A stretch of DNA of 8,323 nt from an uncultured Lachnospiraceae bacterium. Its GTDB lineage: Bacteria > Bacillota > Clostridia > Lachnospirales > Lachnospiraceae. The position numbers were made by a program, and so were the translations under genes. The notes beneath the pieces are model-generated. The model was not told the DNA's origin. It saw nothing but the letters and a program-made list of their open reading frames with translations, and made no database searches. Positions 1-6,398 of this stretch are shown here, in pieces (the first letter of the stretch is position 1; every line of letters begins with the position of its first letter). The stretch is from positions 1 to 8,323 of the forward strand of contig CAJUSS010000149.1 in the NCBI GenBank assembly GCA_910588895.1, written 5' to 3'.

Positions 1-1308
1 GGCTACCCGGTTCATGTAGGCATTCATGGACTTTACATCATCTTCCAGCAGCGCCTTGATAAAGCCATTATAGACTGTTCCCGAACGGTTAAACCATTTT
101 CGGATCATCTTTCGGAACATAATCTGTATTTCCTTGTTCGTCAGTGCCAGTTCATACAAATCTGCTCCCGTGTCTTCATTGAATTCGTAACTCTCCGCCT
201 TCAGGTAACCGCTCGCCAGGAACAGACTCCAGATAGCGTTCTCATCTGCGTCTAATTGGTCGAAAATAATCTGCTCATCGACTTCCTTGTACAAATGTTC
301 ACCTTTCAGCAGGTTCTCCATGGAGATTTTTATGTCTGCGCTCCCCTCCCGTATCAGCTTATCCACCAGGCCGTTGCTGCTGGTGTTAGCCCAGTAGGTG
401 GAAAGCCTTTTTTTGTCCAGATAATTAATGATCGACCATGGGTTATAGATATCCTTCCTTTTCCCGAATGTGAAGCCGTCATACCAGTCTTTTACGGCCA
501 TTCGGTTTTCGTACAGACCGCATTCCTGCAATGCCGCCCATACCTCCTCCTCTGTGAAACCAAAGCTGTCCTCATATTTTTCTGATGTAGTGGTCACGAC
601 TTCCAGATTATTTAAGTCCGAAAAAATAGATTCCTTGCTGACCCTTGTGATACCCGTCATTACTGCCCGTTCCAGATAGGGATTTGTCTTGAACGTGGAA
701 TTGAACAGTCCCCGGATCAATTCCACCATTTCATTCCAATAACCGTACACCCAGGCTTCCTGGAGAGGCGTATCATATTCGTCCAGCAGGATGATCACCT
801 TTTTCCCATAGTGACGATACAGGAACTCTGATAGTGTCCCCAGTGATGAAATAGCAGAATAGTTATCCATATTGACAGAAATGTTTTTTATGAAATCTCT
901 TTCCTTTTCATTCAGCCTGTCATCCTTCAACAGAGATCCATATCGGTTATACAATTTCTCGATCAGATAAAACAAGCTTTTTCTGGCCTCATCAAAGGAA
1001 GATGACTTTATCCCGGCAAAGCTTAAAAAGATCACCGGATAGGTTCCCTGAAGGTTACGGTACTTCTCATCCTTCCATATGGATAGCCCCTTAAAGATCT
1101 CTCCCTGACCTGTATATTCTAACGAGAAAAATCTCTCTAACATGTTCATGTTCAAGGTCTTCCCGAATCTGCGGGGGCGGGTGATCAACGTCACATCGTC
1201 TCTGCTTTCCCACCACTGCCTGATAAGATCCGTTTTATCGACATAAAAGCATTTTTCCATTATCAGCTTTTCAAAACTCTGGATCCCTATCCCTACAGTT
1301 CTCGCCAT
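1..1308 (-). CDS. AAA-ATPase-like / PD-(D/E)XK nuclease family protein, 3' end off window
   Basis: The 436 visible residues match the AAA-ATPase_like family (Pfam AAA-ATPase_like, usually followed by a C-terminal DUF1703/PD-(D/E)XK nuclease domain). The N-terminus reads MARTVGIGIQSFEKLI, then YVDKTDLI near residues 22-29. A Walker A-type loop RPRRFGKT lies at 44-51, a Walker B-type ILLDEYD around 173-179, the family block MTGITRVSKESIFSDLNN at 217-234, WYDGFTFG from 275 and NPWSIINYL near 287. The nuclease domain would begin near the window edge and cannot be checked. No signal peptide or membrane segment is visible, so it is probably cytoplasmic. GGAGG at 1319-1323 is 10 nt before the chosen ATG; an in-frame ATG at 1314 is only 4 nt from it and is the alternative. 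The family is common in gut Firmicutes and Bacteroidetes, often in several copies, with no settled function. Base composition is clearly AT-richer than the glycan operon, and it has its own promoter. Confidence 0.9.
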   Translation of the reverse strand, partial: MARTVGIGIQSFEKLIMEKCFYVDKTDLIRQWWESRDDVTLITRPRRFGKTLNMNMLERFFSLEYTGQGEIFKGLSIWKDEKYRNLQGTYPVIFLSFAGIKSSSFDEARKSLFYLIEKLYNRYGSLLKDDRLNEKERDFIKNISVNMDNYSAISSLGTLSEFLYRHYGKKVIILLDEYDTPLQEAWVYGYWNEMVELIRGLFNSTFKTNPYLERAVMTGITRVSKESIFSDLNNLEVVTTTSEKYEDSFGFTEEEVWAALQECGLYENRMAVKDWYDGFTFGKRKDIYNPWSIINYLDKKRLSTYWANTSSNGLVDKLIREGSADIKISMENLLKGEHLYKEVDEQIIFDQLDADENAIWSLFLASGYLKAESYEFNEDTGADLYELALTNKEIQIMFRKMIRKWFNRSGTVYNGFIKALLEDDVKSMNAYMNRVA

Positions 1309-1318
1309 GATCATATAT

Positions 1319-1323
1319 CCTCC
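1319..1323 (-). promoter_or_regulatory. Ribosome binding site of the ATPase gene
   Basis: GGAGG on the minus strand. It lies 10 nt before the ATG at 1308 and 4 nt before the in-frame ATG at 1314. The longer spacing is the more usual of the two, and the resulting N-terminus MARTVGIG is the one I associate with this family. Confidence 0.6.
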
Positions 1324-1499
1324 ATACTCAAAACATCTGCATTTCTCCCATCAAAACAGTGAACAGTTTTAAGACTATCTCATCATCCTTAAACATTTTA
1401 AATCTTTGTAGCTTTACCCATCGGTTCGATGTTACCCCTGTTGTAGGATTTAGACTGCTTCTCTAAGTATAGATCTTCCTTTTCTTTCATAGTGATTTC

Positions 1500-1528
1500 A
1501 TTATACATGTTTCTTATGTAACCTACAA
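1500..1528 (-). promoter_or_regulatory. Probable sigma-A promoter for the ATPase gene
   Basis: On the minus strand a perfect -10 box TATAAT (1505-1500) sits exactly 17 nt downstream of TTGTAG (1528-1523), a weak match to the -35 consensus TTGACA. It lies just beyond the terminator of the upstream operon, where an independent promoter is expected. It implies a leader of about 180 nt before the ATPase start. Confidence 0.55.
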
Positions 1529-1570
1529 GAAAATTACATCAAATTTCTGTATAAATATCCTGGATCATCA

Positions 1571-1624
1571 GATAAAACAAGACAGAGTCCTGTTCGGCCT
1601 CTCCCAGTCGAACTGACTCTGTCT
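1571..1624 (-). terminator. Rho-independent terminator of the glycan operon
   Basis: On the minus strand a 10-bp stem (AGACAGAGTC pairing with GACTCTGTCT) continues after a small internal loop into a 5-bp stem (GTTCG with CGAAC), with a loop of about 12 nt. The second arm runs straight into TTGTTTTATC, a U-rich tail. The plus-strand side has no T-run, so termination is directional. It lies about 135 nt after the lyase stop codon. Confidence 0.8.
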
Positions 1625-1759
1625 CATCTTAGAACATCCCTTATCTTTCCTGTAGGCTCACCCTTGCTCGAGCTTCTCCCGCAGCTTCCCCAGGGCTTTC
1701 TTTTTCAATCTTGAAACCTATATGTATTAAGATATACAGCAGCAGCTCCATACAACATC

Positions 1760-3946
1760 TCAATAACAGAGCACCGTCCCCCCCTTATCCTCCACCGCCT
1801 TATCGAACACGATCACACCCCCAACCCCCATGCACCCGTCCACCTCTTCCAGATCGGTAGGGGAATTGACCTCCTGGTGGCAGATGATGATCACATATTC
1901 TTTTCCGTCCACCCAGATCTTCAGCCCCTCTGCCATGGAGGGCGGATAGTAGATCCCCTTTAACGCGGACTTTACCGGGAGCTTCAGCACACGGCAGTCG
2001 GGAAGGCAGTCCTTTTCGCCGCCCTGGATGACCGTGAGGAGGGAGGTAAAGCCGCTCCCCTCTGCAGATACCTTGAGGGCCGCCCGTTCTTCCGAACAGT
2101 TATAATGGCGGGCGATCTTACTGCTAAAAAACTGGGTCCGGACCCCCGGGGTCATGAAAAAGGACCGGGCCTGGGCCTTTTCTCCGGTGAACACAGCCGT
2201 CTGTACCGGCGGTGTACCGATCTCCTCGGTGGTGAGGACTCTTTCCGCCCTTTTCTTGATCGTAGGGTCCGGGTCCCCCGCCTCGTCTAGTCCCGGCAGC
2301 TGCACAGGCTCCACAGGGACCGGCTGTCCCAAGGCCACCTGCCCTCTGTCGCTGAAATGCCAGTACTGCTCATAAGAATGGGCATCCCCTGTGTACATCT
2401 CGTCCATGATGATATAAAGGGATGGCCGGATATAGATGATCTTCCGGTTGACAAAGACGCCTCCAGGCCCATCCAGATACCCCAAGTGTCCGCCCTGGAT
2501 GTACTCGTAAGGACCTGCGAACTTATAGGGCTGCTTCACCGGCTGGCACAGCTTGCTGCACGCCCAGGAGTCCTTACAGACGGTAAAGGGCTTCCCATCC
2601 ACCGTGATCGTATTATGGGCCGTGGGATCCTTGAAGGCAAAACGGCCCTTATCCACCGCATAGGTGTATCGCCCGGAATCGGTCAATACATCCTCGCCCC
2701 GGATCACCAGGTCCACATGGAGCTTGTCCGAATGGCCGTGGCCCGCCCCCATGGTCCCGCAGTGGAAATGGAGCAGATCCCCGTCTTCCTTCCAGCTGCC
2801 GCGCAGATAATAATTCCCAGAGTCCTCCAGAGCCGCTGATAAAAAGTCCGGCTCCTTCTTCTCCATGGCCTCGTACTCCCGTGCGCCTGCCAGGCCCACA
2901 TCCCATATGCTCTCAAAGTCCAGCACCGGCCTGCCGCCATATTTCAGCACCGGATCCTTGAACAGATAGGCCGCCATGCCGATCTGGTCCCGGATATCCA
3001 TGTCGTCGCTGTCCCCCATCATAAACTCCCGCCCGTCCGGCTTCTGCCAGGTCAGATCCGCGTAAGCCATCCTTTTCACGGCCTCCAAGATCGCCTCCGG
3101 CACCTGGATGGCATTGCGGGAGGCTAAAAGGAGTACATCCTCAAAACAGTGGAGCACCTCATTGTGATACATGGGCGACTGCTCCCACTGGACGCCGTCG
3201 CCCAGGATCCCTGTCCTGGCCTGGATCTTCAGGTGCTCTAAGGCGATGCGGGTATACCGCTCACGCCGTTCCTCATCCGGCATGGCGATACCGATCGTAA
3301 AGAGGCCGTGGTTTTCCAGGACGCCCCAGTTGCTGATGTAGCGGTAAGGGGAATGCATCTGGAGGATGTACTCTCCATGCTGGATCAGGCACTGATAAAA
3401 AAGGTCCACCACCTCATCGGTCAGCAGCGGGCTGTCTTTAAAATACCGGATCGCTTTCACCCAGTACTCCCCCCGAAAGCCCGCCTCTAAGATCCGCCAG
3501 GTGGTCTTTTCCGAGCTTTCCGTCCGTTTTACCCGACGGATCCAGTCTGTCAGGAGCCGGACGAAATGATGGGCATACCGTTCCTCCCCCGTCAGCTGAT
3601 AGGCCTGCCCCAGACAGATAAAATACCGATGCCGGTTGAACTGATAGGTAAATTCCGGATCGCAGTCCGGCTGGTACTCCCAGTCCACCTCCCCCTCCGG
3701 GTCAAAGCAGACCGGCTCCCAGGTCTGCTCCAGGTCGTGGGGCAGGTCAAAGAGAAAGGTGTTCCTGCACACCCGGTCCGCCACCTGGAGGATATGGGCA
3801 CAGTCCTTAGGCCAATGCTCCCGGCAATAGGCCGCGCACCCTTTCCCATCATCAAAGAAGAAATGTCCATCCCCTCTTGCAAAAAATGCCTCTTTCGTCA
3901 TCTTCTCTTGCTCTCCTTTTCTCCTCAGCCTTACTCTTTCAATCAC
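1760..3946 (-). CDS. Heparinase II/III-family polysaccharide lyase, cytoplasmic
   Basis: A 728-residue protein with the two-part heparinase II/III layout: an alpha-helical toroid domain (about 60-350) and a C-terminal beta-sandwich region (about 375-720). Visible family motifs are NWGVLENHGLF at 206-216 (N206, H213), a YH pair at 260-261, GHGHSDKLHVDL at 402-413 (H403, H405, D407), the DSGRYTY stretch around 423-429 and the AHNTITVDG block at 443-451. Lyases of this fold use Tyr and His for beta-elimination on the uronate and usually bind a metal through the C-terminal His/Asp cluster; the exact residues here are inferred. There is no signal peptide, so it probably acts on imported oligosaccharides, leaving a 4,5-unsaturated uronate for the adjacent GH88 enzyme. 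Substrate (heparan, hyaluronan, chondroitin or another uronate glycan) cannot be fixed from sequence. The start is a GTG with GGGAGG 6 nt upstream; ATG at 3901 (residue 16, MTKEAFFARG) is a serious alternative. Confidence 0.92.
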   Translation of the reverse strand: MIERVRLRRKGEQEKMTKEAFFARGDGHFFFDDGKGCAAYCREHWPKDCAHILQVADRVCRNTFLFDLPHDLEQTWEPVCFDPEGEVDWEYQPDCDPEFTYQFNRHRYFICLGQAYQLTGEERYAHHFVRLLTDWIRRVKRTESSEKTTWRILEAGFRGEYWVKAIRYFKDSPLLTDEVVDLFYQCLIQHGEYILQMHSPYRYISNWGVLENHGLFTIGIAMPDEERRERYTRIALEHLKIQARTGILGDGVQWEQSPMYHNEVLHCFEDVLLLASRNAIQVPEAILEAVKRMAYADLTWQKPDGREFMMGDSDDMDIRDQIGMAAYLFKDPVLKYGGRPVLDFESIWDVGLAGAREYEAMEKKEPDFLSAALEDSGNYYLRGSWKEDGDLLHFHCGTMGAGHGHSDKLHVDLVIRGEDVLTDSGRYTYAVDKGRFAFKDPTAHNTITVDGKPFTVCKDSWACSKLCQPVKQPYKFAGPYEYIQGGHLGYLDGPGGVFVNRKIIYIRPSLYIIMDEMYTGDAHSYEQYWHFSDRGQVALGQPVPVEPVQLPGLDEAGDPDPTIKKRAERVLTTEEIGTPPVQTAVFTGEKAQARSFFMTPGVRTQFFSSKIARHYNCSEERAALKVSAEGSGFTSLLTVIQGGEKDCLPDCRVLKLPVKSALKGIYYPPSMAEGLKIWVDGKEYVIIICHQEVNSPTDLEEVDGCMGVGGVIVFDKAVEDKGGTVLCY
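3913..3918 (-). promoter_or_regulatory. Alternative ribosome binding site for the lyase (ATG 3901)
   Basis: AAGGAG lies 11 nt before the in-frame ATG at 3901. The spacing is long, but the residues it would drop (MIERVRLRRKGEQEK) are highly charged and do not look like part of the domain. Confidence 0.4.
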
Positions 3947-3952
3947 CTATCG

Positions 3953-3958
3953 CCTCCC
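3953..3958 (-). promoter_or_regulatory. Ribosome binding site for the lyase (GTG 3946)
   Basis: GGGAGG lies 6 nt before the GTG at 3946, better spaced than the competing site for ATG 3901. It sits between the lyase start and the inverted-repeat element at 4012-4145. Confidence 0.5.
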
Positions 3959-3982
3959 ACGCACAGGAAAGACCTGATAAGC

Positions 3983-3998
3983 AACCAGTCAACCGGTC
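3983..3998. repeat. Two-copy 8-bp tandem repeat
   Basis: AACCAGTC is followed directly by AACCGGTC, a tandem pair differing at one base, in the short leader between the inverted-repeat element and the lyase gene. It could be a regulator half-site pair or chance. Confidence 0.4.
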
Positions 3999-4011
3999 AG
4001 CCGATAACGTA

Positions 4012-4145
4012 GCTTCGGGAGGGGGATAGCATGTAACGGGACCCTAAAGAACGCCGGTCCTTGGCGAGGCCCTTTCGAGCCTAGTACCGTTGCGTTCGAC
4101 CGGAGCGAGAGCGCGCCCCGTTACATGCTATCCCCCTTCCGTAGC
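4012..4145 (-). repeat. 134-nt inverted-repeat element with structured interior, between GH88 and lyase genes
   Basis: The arms 4012-4040 and 4117-4145 pair over 29 positions with one T-T mismatch and one G-T pair. The inner 21 bp (4020-4040 with 4117-4137) are perfect, with core GATAGCATGTAACGGG. The 76-nt interior folds again. Read on the minus strand, GAACGC (4097-4092) pairs with GCGTTC (4054-4049), CGGT (4089-4086) with ACCG (4058-4055), and AGGCTC closes on GGGCCT around a GAAA tetraloop (4082-4067). The loop type and a U-G pair in this last helix suit the minus-strand RNA, the transcribed direction. No T-run follows the 3' arm, so it is not a simple terminator. GTAGC occurs at 4009-4013 and 4141-4145, a possible but weak target duplication. 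It could be a MITE-like mobile repeat or a structured intercistronic RNA; I do not recognise it as a named Rfam family. Confidence 0.85.
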
Positions 4146-4166
4146 GGACCCTCTGCAAAAATATGT

Positions 4167-5348
4167 CTACCAGTACATCTCCCAATCCTTATACAGCCTG
4201 GTAAGAGCTTCCATATAGAAATAGTCGCCCCAGATATTGCACTCGTCCACCCCATAATGGTCGCAGGTATTATAAGGCGAATGGTTGGAATAGGTGCTGT
4301 GGAGCACCAACCCGTTGGAGAGTGCGGGGTCTGTCACGGCATAATGGTCCGCTAACGCCTTTATCAGCTTCTTAGCGATCCCTCTGTAATAGGCGCTCCT
4401 TTCCCCGTCCAGGTACTTTGCCATCTCCAGCATCCCGCAGGCCGCGATGCTGGCGGAGGAGGAATCTCTGGGCTGATCATCCCCGTCGCCAAAGCTCAGA
4501 TCCCAGAAGGGCACCAGATCCTCTGGCAGATGGGCCAGGAAGTAGTCTGCCACGCCCGCAAAAAGCGGGATATAGGCCGCCCTTTTCGTATAGCGGTACC
4601 CGATCGCCGTCCCATATATGCCCCAGGCCTGCCCTCTGGCCCAGGCGGATCCGTCCCGATAGCCCTGGCAGGTGGCTCCGTGGTCCGGCGCCCCGGTCTC
4701 CCGGTCAAAGAAAAAGGTATGCCAGGTGGAATAGTCCGGGCGGACCACATTAGATAAGGTGGAATGGATGTGCTTTTCCGCTATATCCGAAAACCGCCCA
4801 TCCCCCGTCTCTTCTGTGGCCCAATAGAGCAGCGGCAGGTTCAAAAGACTGTCGATGATCAGGCGGTAGTTATCCGGCGCGTCCAGAGGCCCCCAGGCCT
4901 GGATAAAACGCCCCTTTTCATGGAACCGCCCGATCAGGGCCTCCACCGCCGCGAGCGCCGCCTCCCGCCCCGTCTGGCTGCCGGTCAGCTTATACCCGGC
5001 CACACAGGAGGGGGAATACAAAAAACCCAGGTCATGGGTCTCCACCTCCACCCTCCTCTTGATCCGATCCAGAAAGCTGTCCATCTGGATCTCGCCGGCC
5101 CGGCGCAGACGTTCATCCCCCGTATGCTCGTAGGCCAGCCAGATCTCCCCTGTCCAAAAACCGGTAGTCCAGTCCACATTTTCTGTGGCCTCATAAAATC
5201 CGTTCACACTGTAGGCCTTAGGGAACTTCTCTGTAAACGGATCCAGATTCCGGACCACCTGTGCCGATGCCCGGTCCAGCGCCCCCTTTACTTCTTCCTC
5301 GGAGATCTCCGGCTTATCCGTTAATGCCTCTCTCCCGATCCAGCTCAT
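4167..5348 (-). CDS. Unsaturated glucuronyl hydrolase, glycoside hydrolase family 88
   Basis: This 393-residue protein, close to the usual GH88 length, is predicted to remove the 4,5-unsaturated uronate from lyase-generated oligosaccharides by hydration of the vinyl ether, giving a 5-keto-4-deoxyuronate product. An (alpha/alpha)6-barrel is expected. Visible signatures are VDWTTGFWTGEIWLAYE at 58-74, HDLGF at 105-109, whose D106 matches the position of Asp88 in the Bacillus sp. GL1 enzyme, IDSLLNLPLL at 165-174, whose D166 matches Asp149, and the block GSAWARGQAWGIYG at 233-246. HDLGF and IDSLLN argue for GH88 over GH105. No signal peptide, so cytoplasmic. The segment SNHSPY at 354-359 lies where streptococcal enzymes carry the sulfate-binding SxxSxK motif, with Tyr in place of Lys. 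The ATG has GAGGAGG 7 nt upstream. Inverted-repeat elements lie on both sides of the gene. Confidence 0.94.
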   Translation of the reverse strand: MSWIGREALTDKPEISEEEVKGALDRASAQVVRNLDPFTEKFPKAYSVNGFYEATENVDWTTGFWTGEIWLAYEHTGDERLRRAGEIQMDSFLDRIKRRVEVETHDLGFLYSPSCVAGYKLTGSQTGREAALAAVEALIGRFHEKGRFIQAWGPLDAPDNYRLIIDSLLNLPLLYWATEETGDGRFSDIAEKHIHSTLSNVVRPDYSTWHTFFFDRETGAPDHGATCQGYRDGSAWARGQAWGIYGTAIGYRYTKRAAYIPLFAGVADYFLAHLPEDLVPFWDLSFGDGDDQPRDSSSASIAACGMLEMAKYLDGERSAYYRGIAKKLIKALADHYAVTDPALSNGLVLHSTYSNHSPYNTCDHYGVDECNIWGDYFYMEALTRLYKDWEMYW

Positions 5349-5355
5349 CCTATAT

Positions 5356-5362
5356 CCTCCTC
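5356..5362 (-). promoter_or_regulatory. Ribosome binding site of the GH88 gene
   Basis: GAGGAGG lies 7 nt before the ATG at 5348, a near-ideal site that fixes the start. Confidence 0.8.
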
Positions 5363-5400
5363 ACCGTCATCTAAACCGTCTTCTATATCGATCCACTCTC

Positions 5401-5418
5401 CATAGGGATATCTCTATG
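5401..5418. promoter_or_regulatory. Near-perfect 18-bp palindrome, possible operator
   Basis: CATAGGGATATCTCTATG pairs with itself at 8 of 9 positions and is centred on GATATC. It lies about 55-70 nt upstream of the GH88 start and abuts the inverted repeat at 5418-5520. Its size fits a dimeric regulator site or a short RNA hairpin; no regulator gene is visible to link it to. Confidence 0.35.
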
Positions 5419-5520
5419 TGGGGCTGTCGCAAAATGACCGATCCATACGATATAGGCATCGATACCCTCGTCATCAACACCATATACGGTAGGATCATCG
5501 CATCTCGCGACAACCCCCAC
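5418..5520 (-). repeat. 103-nt imperfect palindrome between permease and GH88 genes
   Basis: The ends 5418-5436 and 5501-5520 form an inverted repeat with ends of the type GTGGGGCTGTCGC. As minus-strand RNA they make 19 pairs with a single bulged G (5514) and three G-U wobbles (5513/5424, 5506/5431, 5504/5433). The same positions are A-C mismatches on the plus strand, so the fold suits the transcribed strand. Further in, GATCC and GGATC (5495-5491 with 5443-5439) and shorter AT-rich helices extend the stem towards a loop near 5455-5480. The termini resemble inverted repeats of small insertion sequences, so a MITE-type remnant is possible, but no transposase or clear target duplication is present. 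No T-run follows, so not a terminator. Confidence 0.7.
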
Positions 5521-5547
5521 CAGCGGACCGCCATCACAAGGTCCATC

Positions 5548-6384
5548 TCATCCCTTCACGCCAGAAGCCGCCACACCCTCCACGAAGTATTTCTGCAGGG
5601 ACAGGAACACCACCAGCACCGGGATCAAGCTCAGCACGGAGGCGGCCATGATCAGGCCATACTCCGACCCGAACTGGCTGATGAACATCCGCAGGCCCAG
5701 CTGCAGGGTCTTTTTCGATTCTGTGGTCAGATAGATCAGGGGCCCCAGAAAATCGTTCCAGGTGTTCACAAAGGTAAAGATCGTCAGCGTGGACAGAGAG
5801 GGCTTGGATAAGGGCAGCATGATCTTATACCAGATCTGGTATTCGTTCATCCCGTCGATCCTGGCCGCCTCGCACAGCTCTGTGGGGATCCCCTCATAAA
5901 ACTGCTTCATCATGAACACGCCGAAGGCGGAAAAGGCCTGCAGGCAGATGATCGCCAGATGGGTATCTGCCAGTCCCATAGAGCGCATCATCATGAACTG
6001 GGGGACCATGTATACCTGCCACGGCACCGCGATCGTGGCGATGTAGGCCAGGAACAGGATATCCTTCCCCTTAAAATCCAGCTTGGCAAAGGCATAGGCC
6101 GCGAAGCTGCTGGTCAGGAGCTGTAAAAAGGTGACGATCACCGTCAATTTGGCCGTATTGGTCACAAACTTGGCCAGCGGGATCTTATTCCAGATATCCA
6201 CATAGTTCTGCCATCTGGGGTTTGCAGGGATCCACTGGATCGGGAACACGAACACATCCTTATCCAGCTTAAAGGAAGCCGACAGCATCCAGGCAAAGGG
6301 TACCAGCATCACCAGGGCCAGGGCGATCAGGACGATATAGAGGATCACCCGCATCATTCTTGTTTTTGTATTTTTGATCTTCAT
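5548..6384 (-). CDS. Carbohydrate ABC transporter permease, MalG type (CUT1)
   Basis: This 278-residue inner-membrane permease is expected to pair with the MalF-type permease encoded directly upstream to form the channel of a CUT1 sugar/oligosaccharide importer. Six hydrophobic segments are visible at roughly 11-33, 76-98, 108-130, 141-160, 199-219 and 243-264. The cytoplasmic coupling loop reads EAARIDGMNEYQIWYKIMLP at 172-191, with the conserved EAA, the Gly six positions after its Glu (G178) and the closing Pro (P191); it docks on the ATPase subunit. The C-terminal QKYFVEGVAASGVKG is typical of this family. AGGAGG overlaps the stop codon of the upstream gene and lies 8 nt before the ATG, suggesting coupled translation. 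No ATPase gene is in the window; CUT1 systems in Firmicutes often share one MsmK/UgpC-like ATPase encoded elsewhere. Confidence 0.95.
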   Translation of the reverse strand: MKIKNTKTRMMRVILYIVLIALALVMLVPFAWMLSASFKLDKDVFVFPIQWIPANPRWQNYVDIWNKIPLAKFVTNTAKLTVIVTFLQLLTSSFAAYAFAKLDFKGKDILFLAYIATIAVPWQVYMVPQFMMMRSMGLADTHLAIICLQAFSAFGVFMMKQFYEGIPTELCEAARIDGMNEYQIWYKIMLPLSKPSLSTLTIFTFVNTWNDFLGPLIYLTTESKKTLQLGLRMFISQFGSEYGLIMAASVLSLIPVLVVFLSLQKYFVEGVAASGVKG

Positions 6385-6392
6385 TTACGGAC

Positions 6393-6398
6393 CCTCCT
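6393..6398 (-). promoter_or_regulatory. Ribosome binding site of the MalG-type permease
   Basis: AGGAGG starts on the last base of the upstream TAA stop and lies 8 nt before the ATG at 6384. With only 13 nt between the two genes, the permeases are probably translated in a coupled way at matched levels. Confidence 0.8.

Larger units (their letters stand above)
1315..1759. other. Intergenic region between glycan operon and ATPase gene
   Basis: About 445 bases without a convincing gene. From right to left it holds the untranslated tail of the glycan operon, the operon terminator (1571-1624), a promoter for the ATPase gene (1500-1528) and a roughly 180-nt leader. The leader contains a small hairpin, CATCG-GTT-CGATG at 1419-1431, and an imperfect 18-bp palindrome at 1353-1370 that includes a direct repeat of AACAGT. 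A 36-codon ORF at 1641-1751 on the minus strand has no ribosome binding site and is not called. Confidence 0.6.

Noticed and set aside
1353..1370. Palindrome AAAACAGTGAACAGTTTT in the ATPase leader as a firm operator
   Set aside because: Pairing is interrupted at its centre and in AT-rich DNA this can arise by chance. Noted in the intergenic entry only.
1641..1751. 36-codon minus-strand ORF beginning MELLLYILIHIG after the lyase gene
   Set aside because: There is no ribosome binding site, it sits in the operon's untranslated tail before the terminator, and its second half is low-complexity Ala/Glu/Arg. A different frame (ending KKKALGKLREKLEQG) looks like a protein tail but has no start.
2357..2839. 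Plus-strand ORF of 160 codons, and similar ones at 3566-4012, 4764-5324, 6524-6946, 7303-7785
   Set aside because: They are antisense shadows of the lyase, GH88, permease and binding-protein genes in GC-rich DNA, with no family motifs.
4012..4145. The large inverted repeat as a terminator
   Set aside because: No U-tract follows either arm on either strand, and the lyase gene beyond it has no obvious promoter of its own.
5418..5520. A complete insertion sequence
   Set aside because: Only about 100 nt between the ends, no transposase coding and no clear target duplication. At most a MITE-type remnant.
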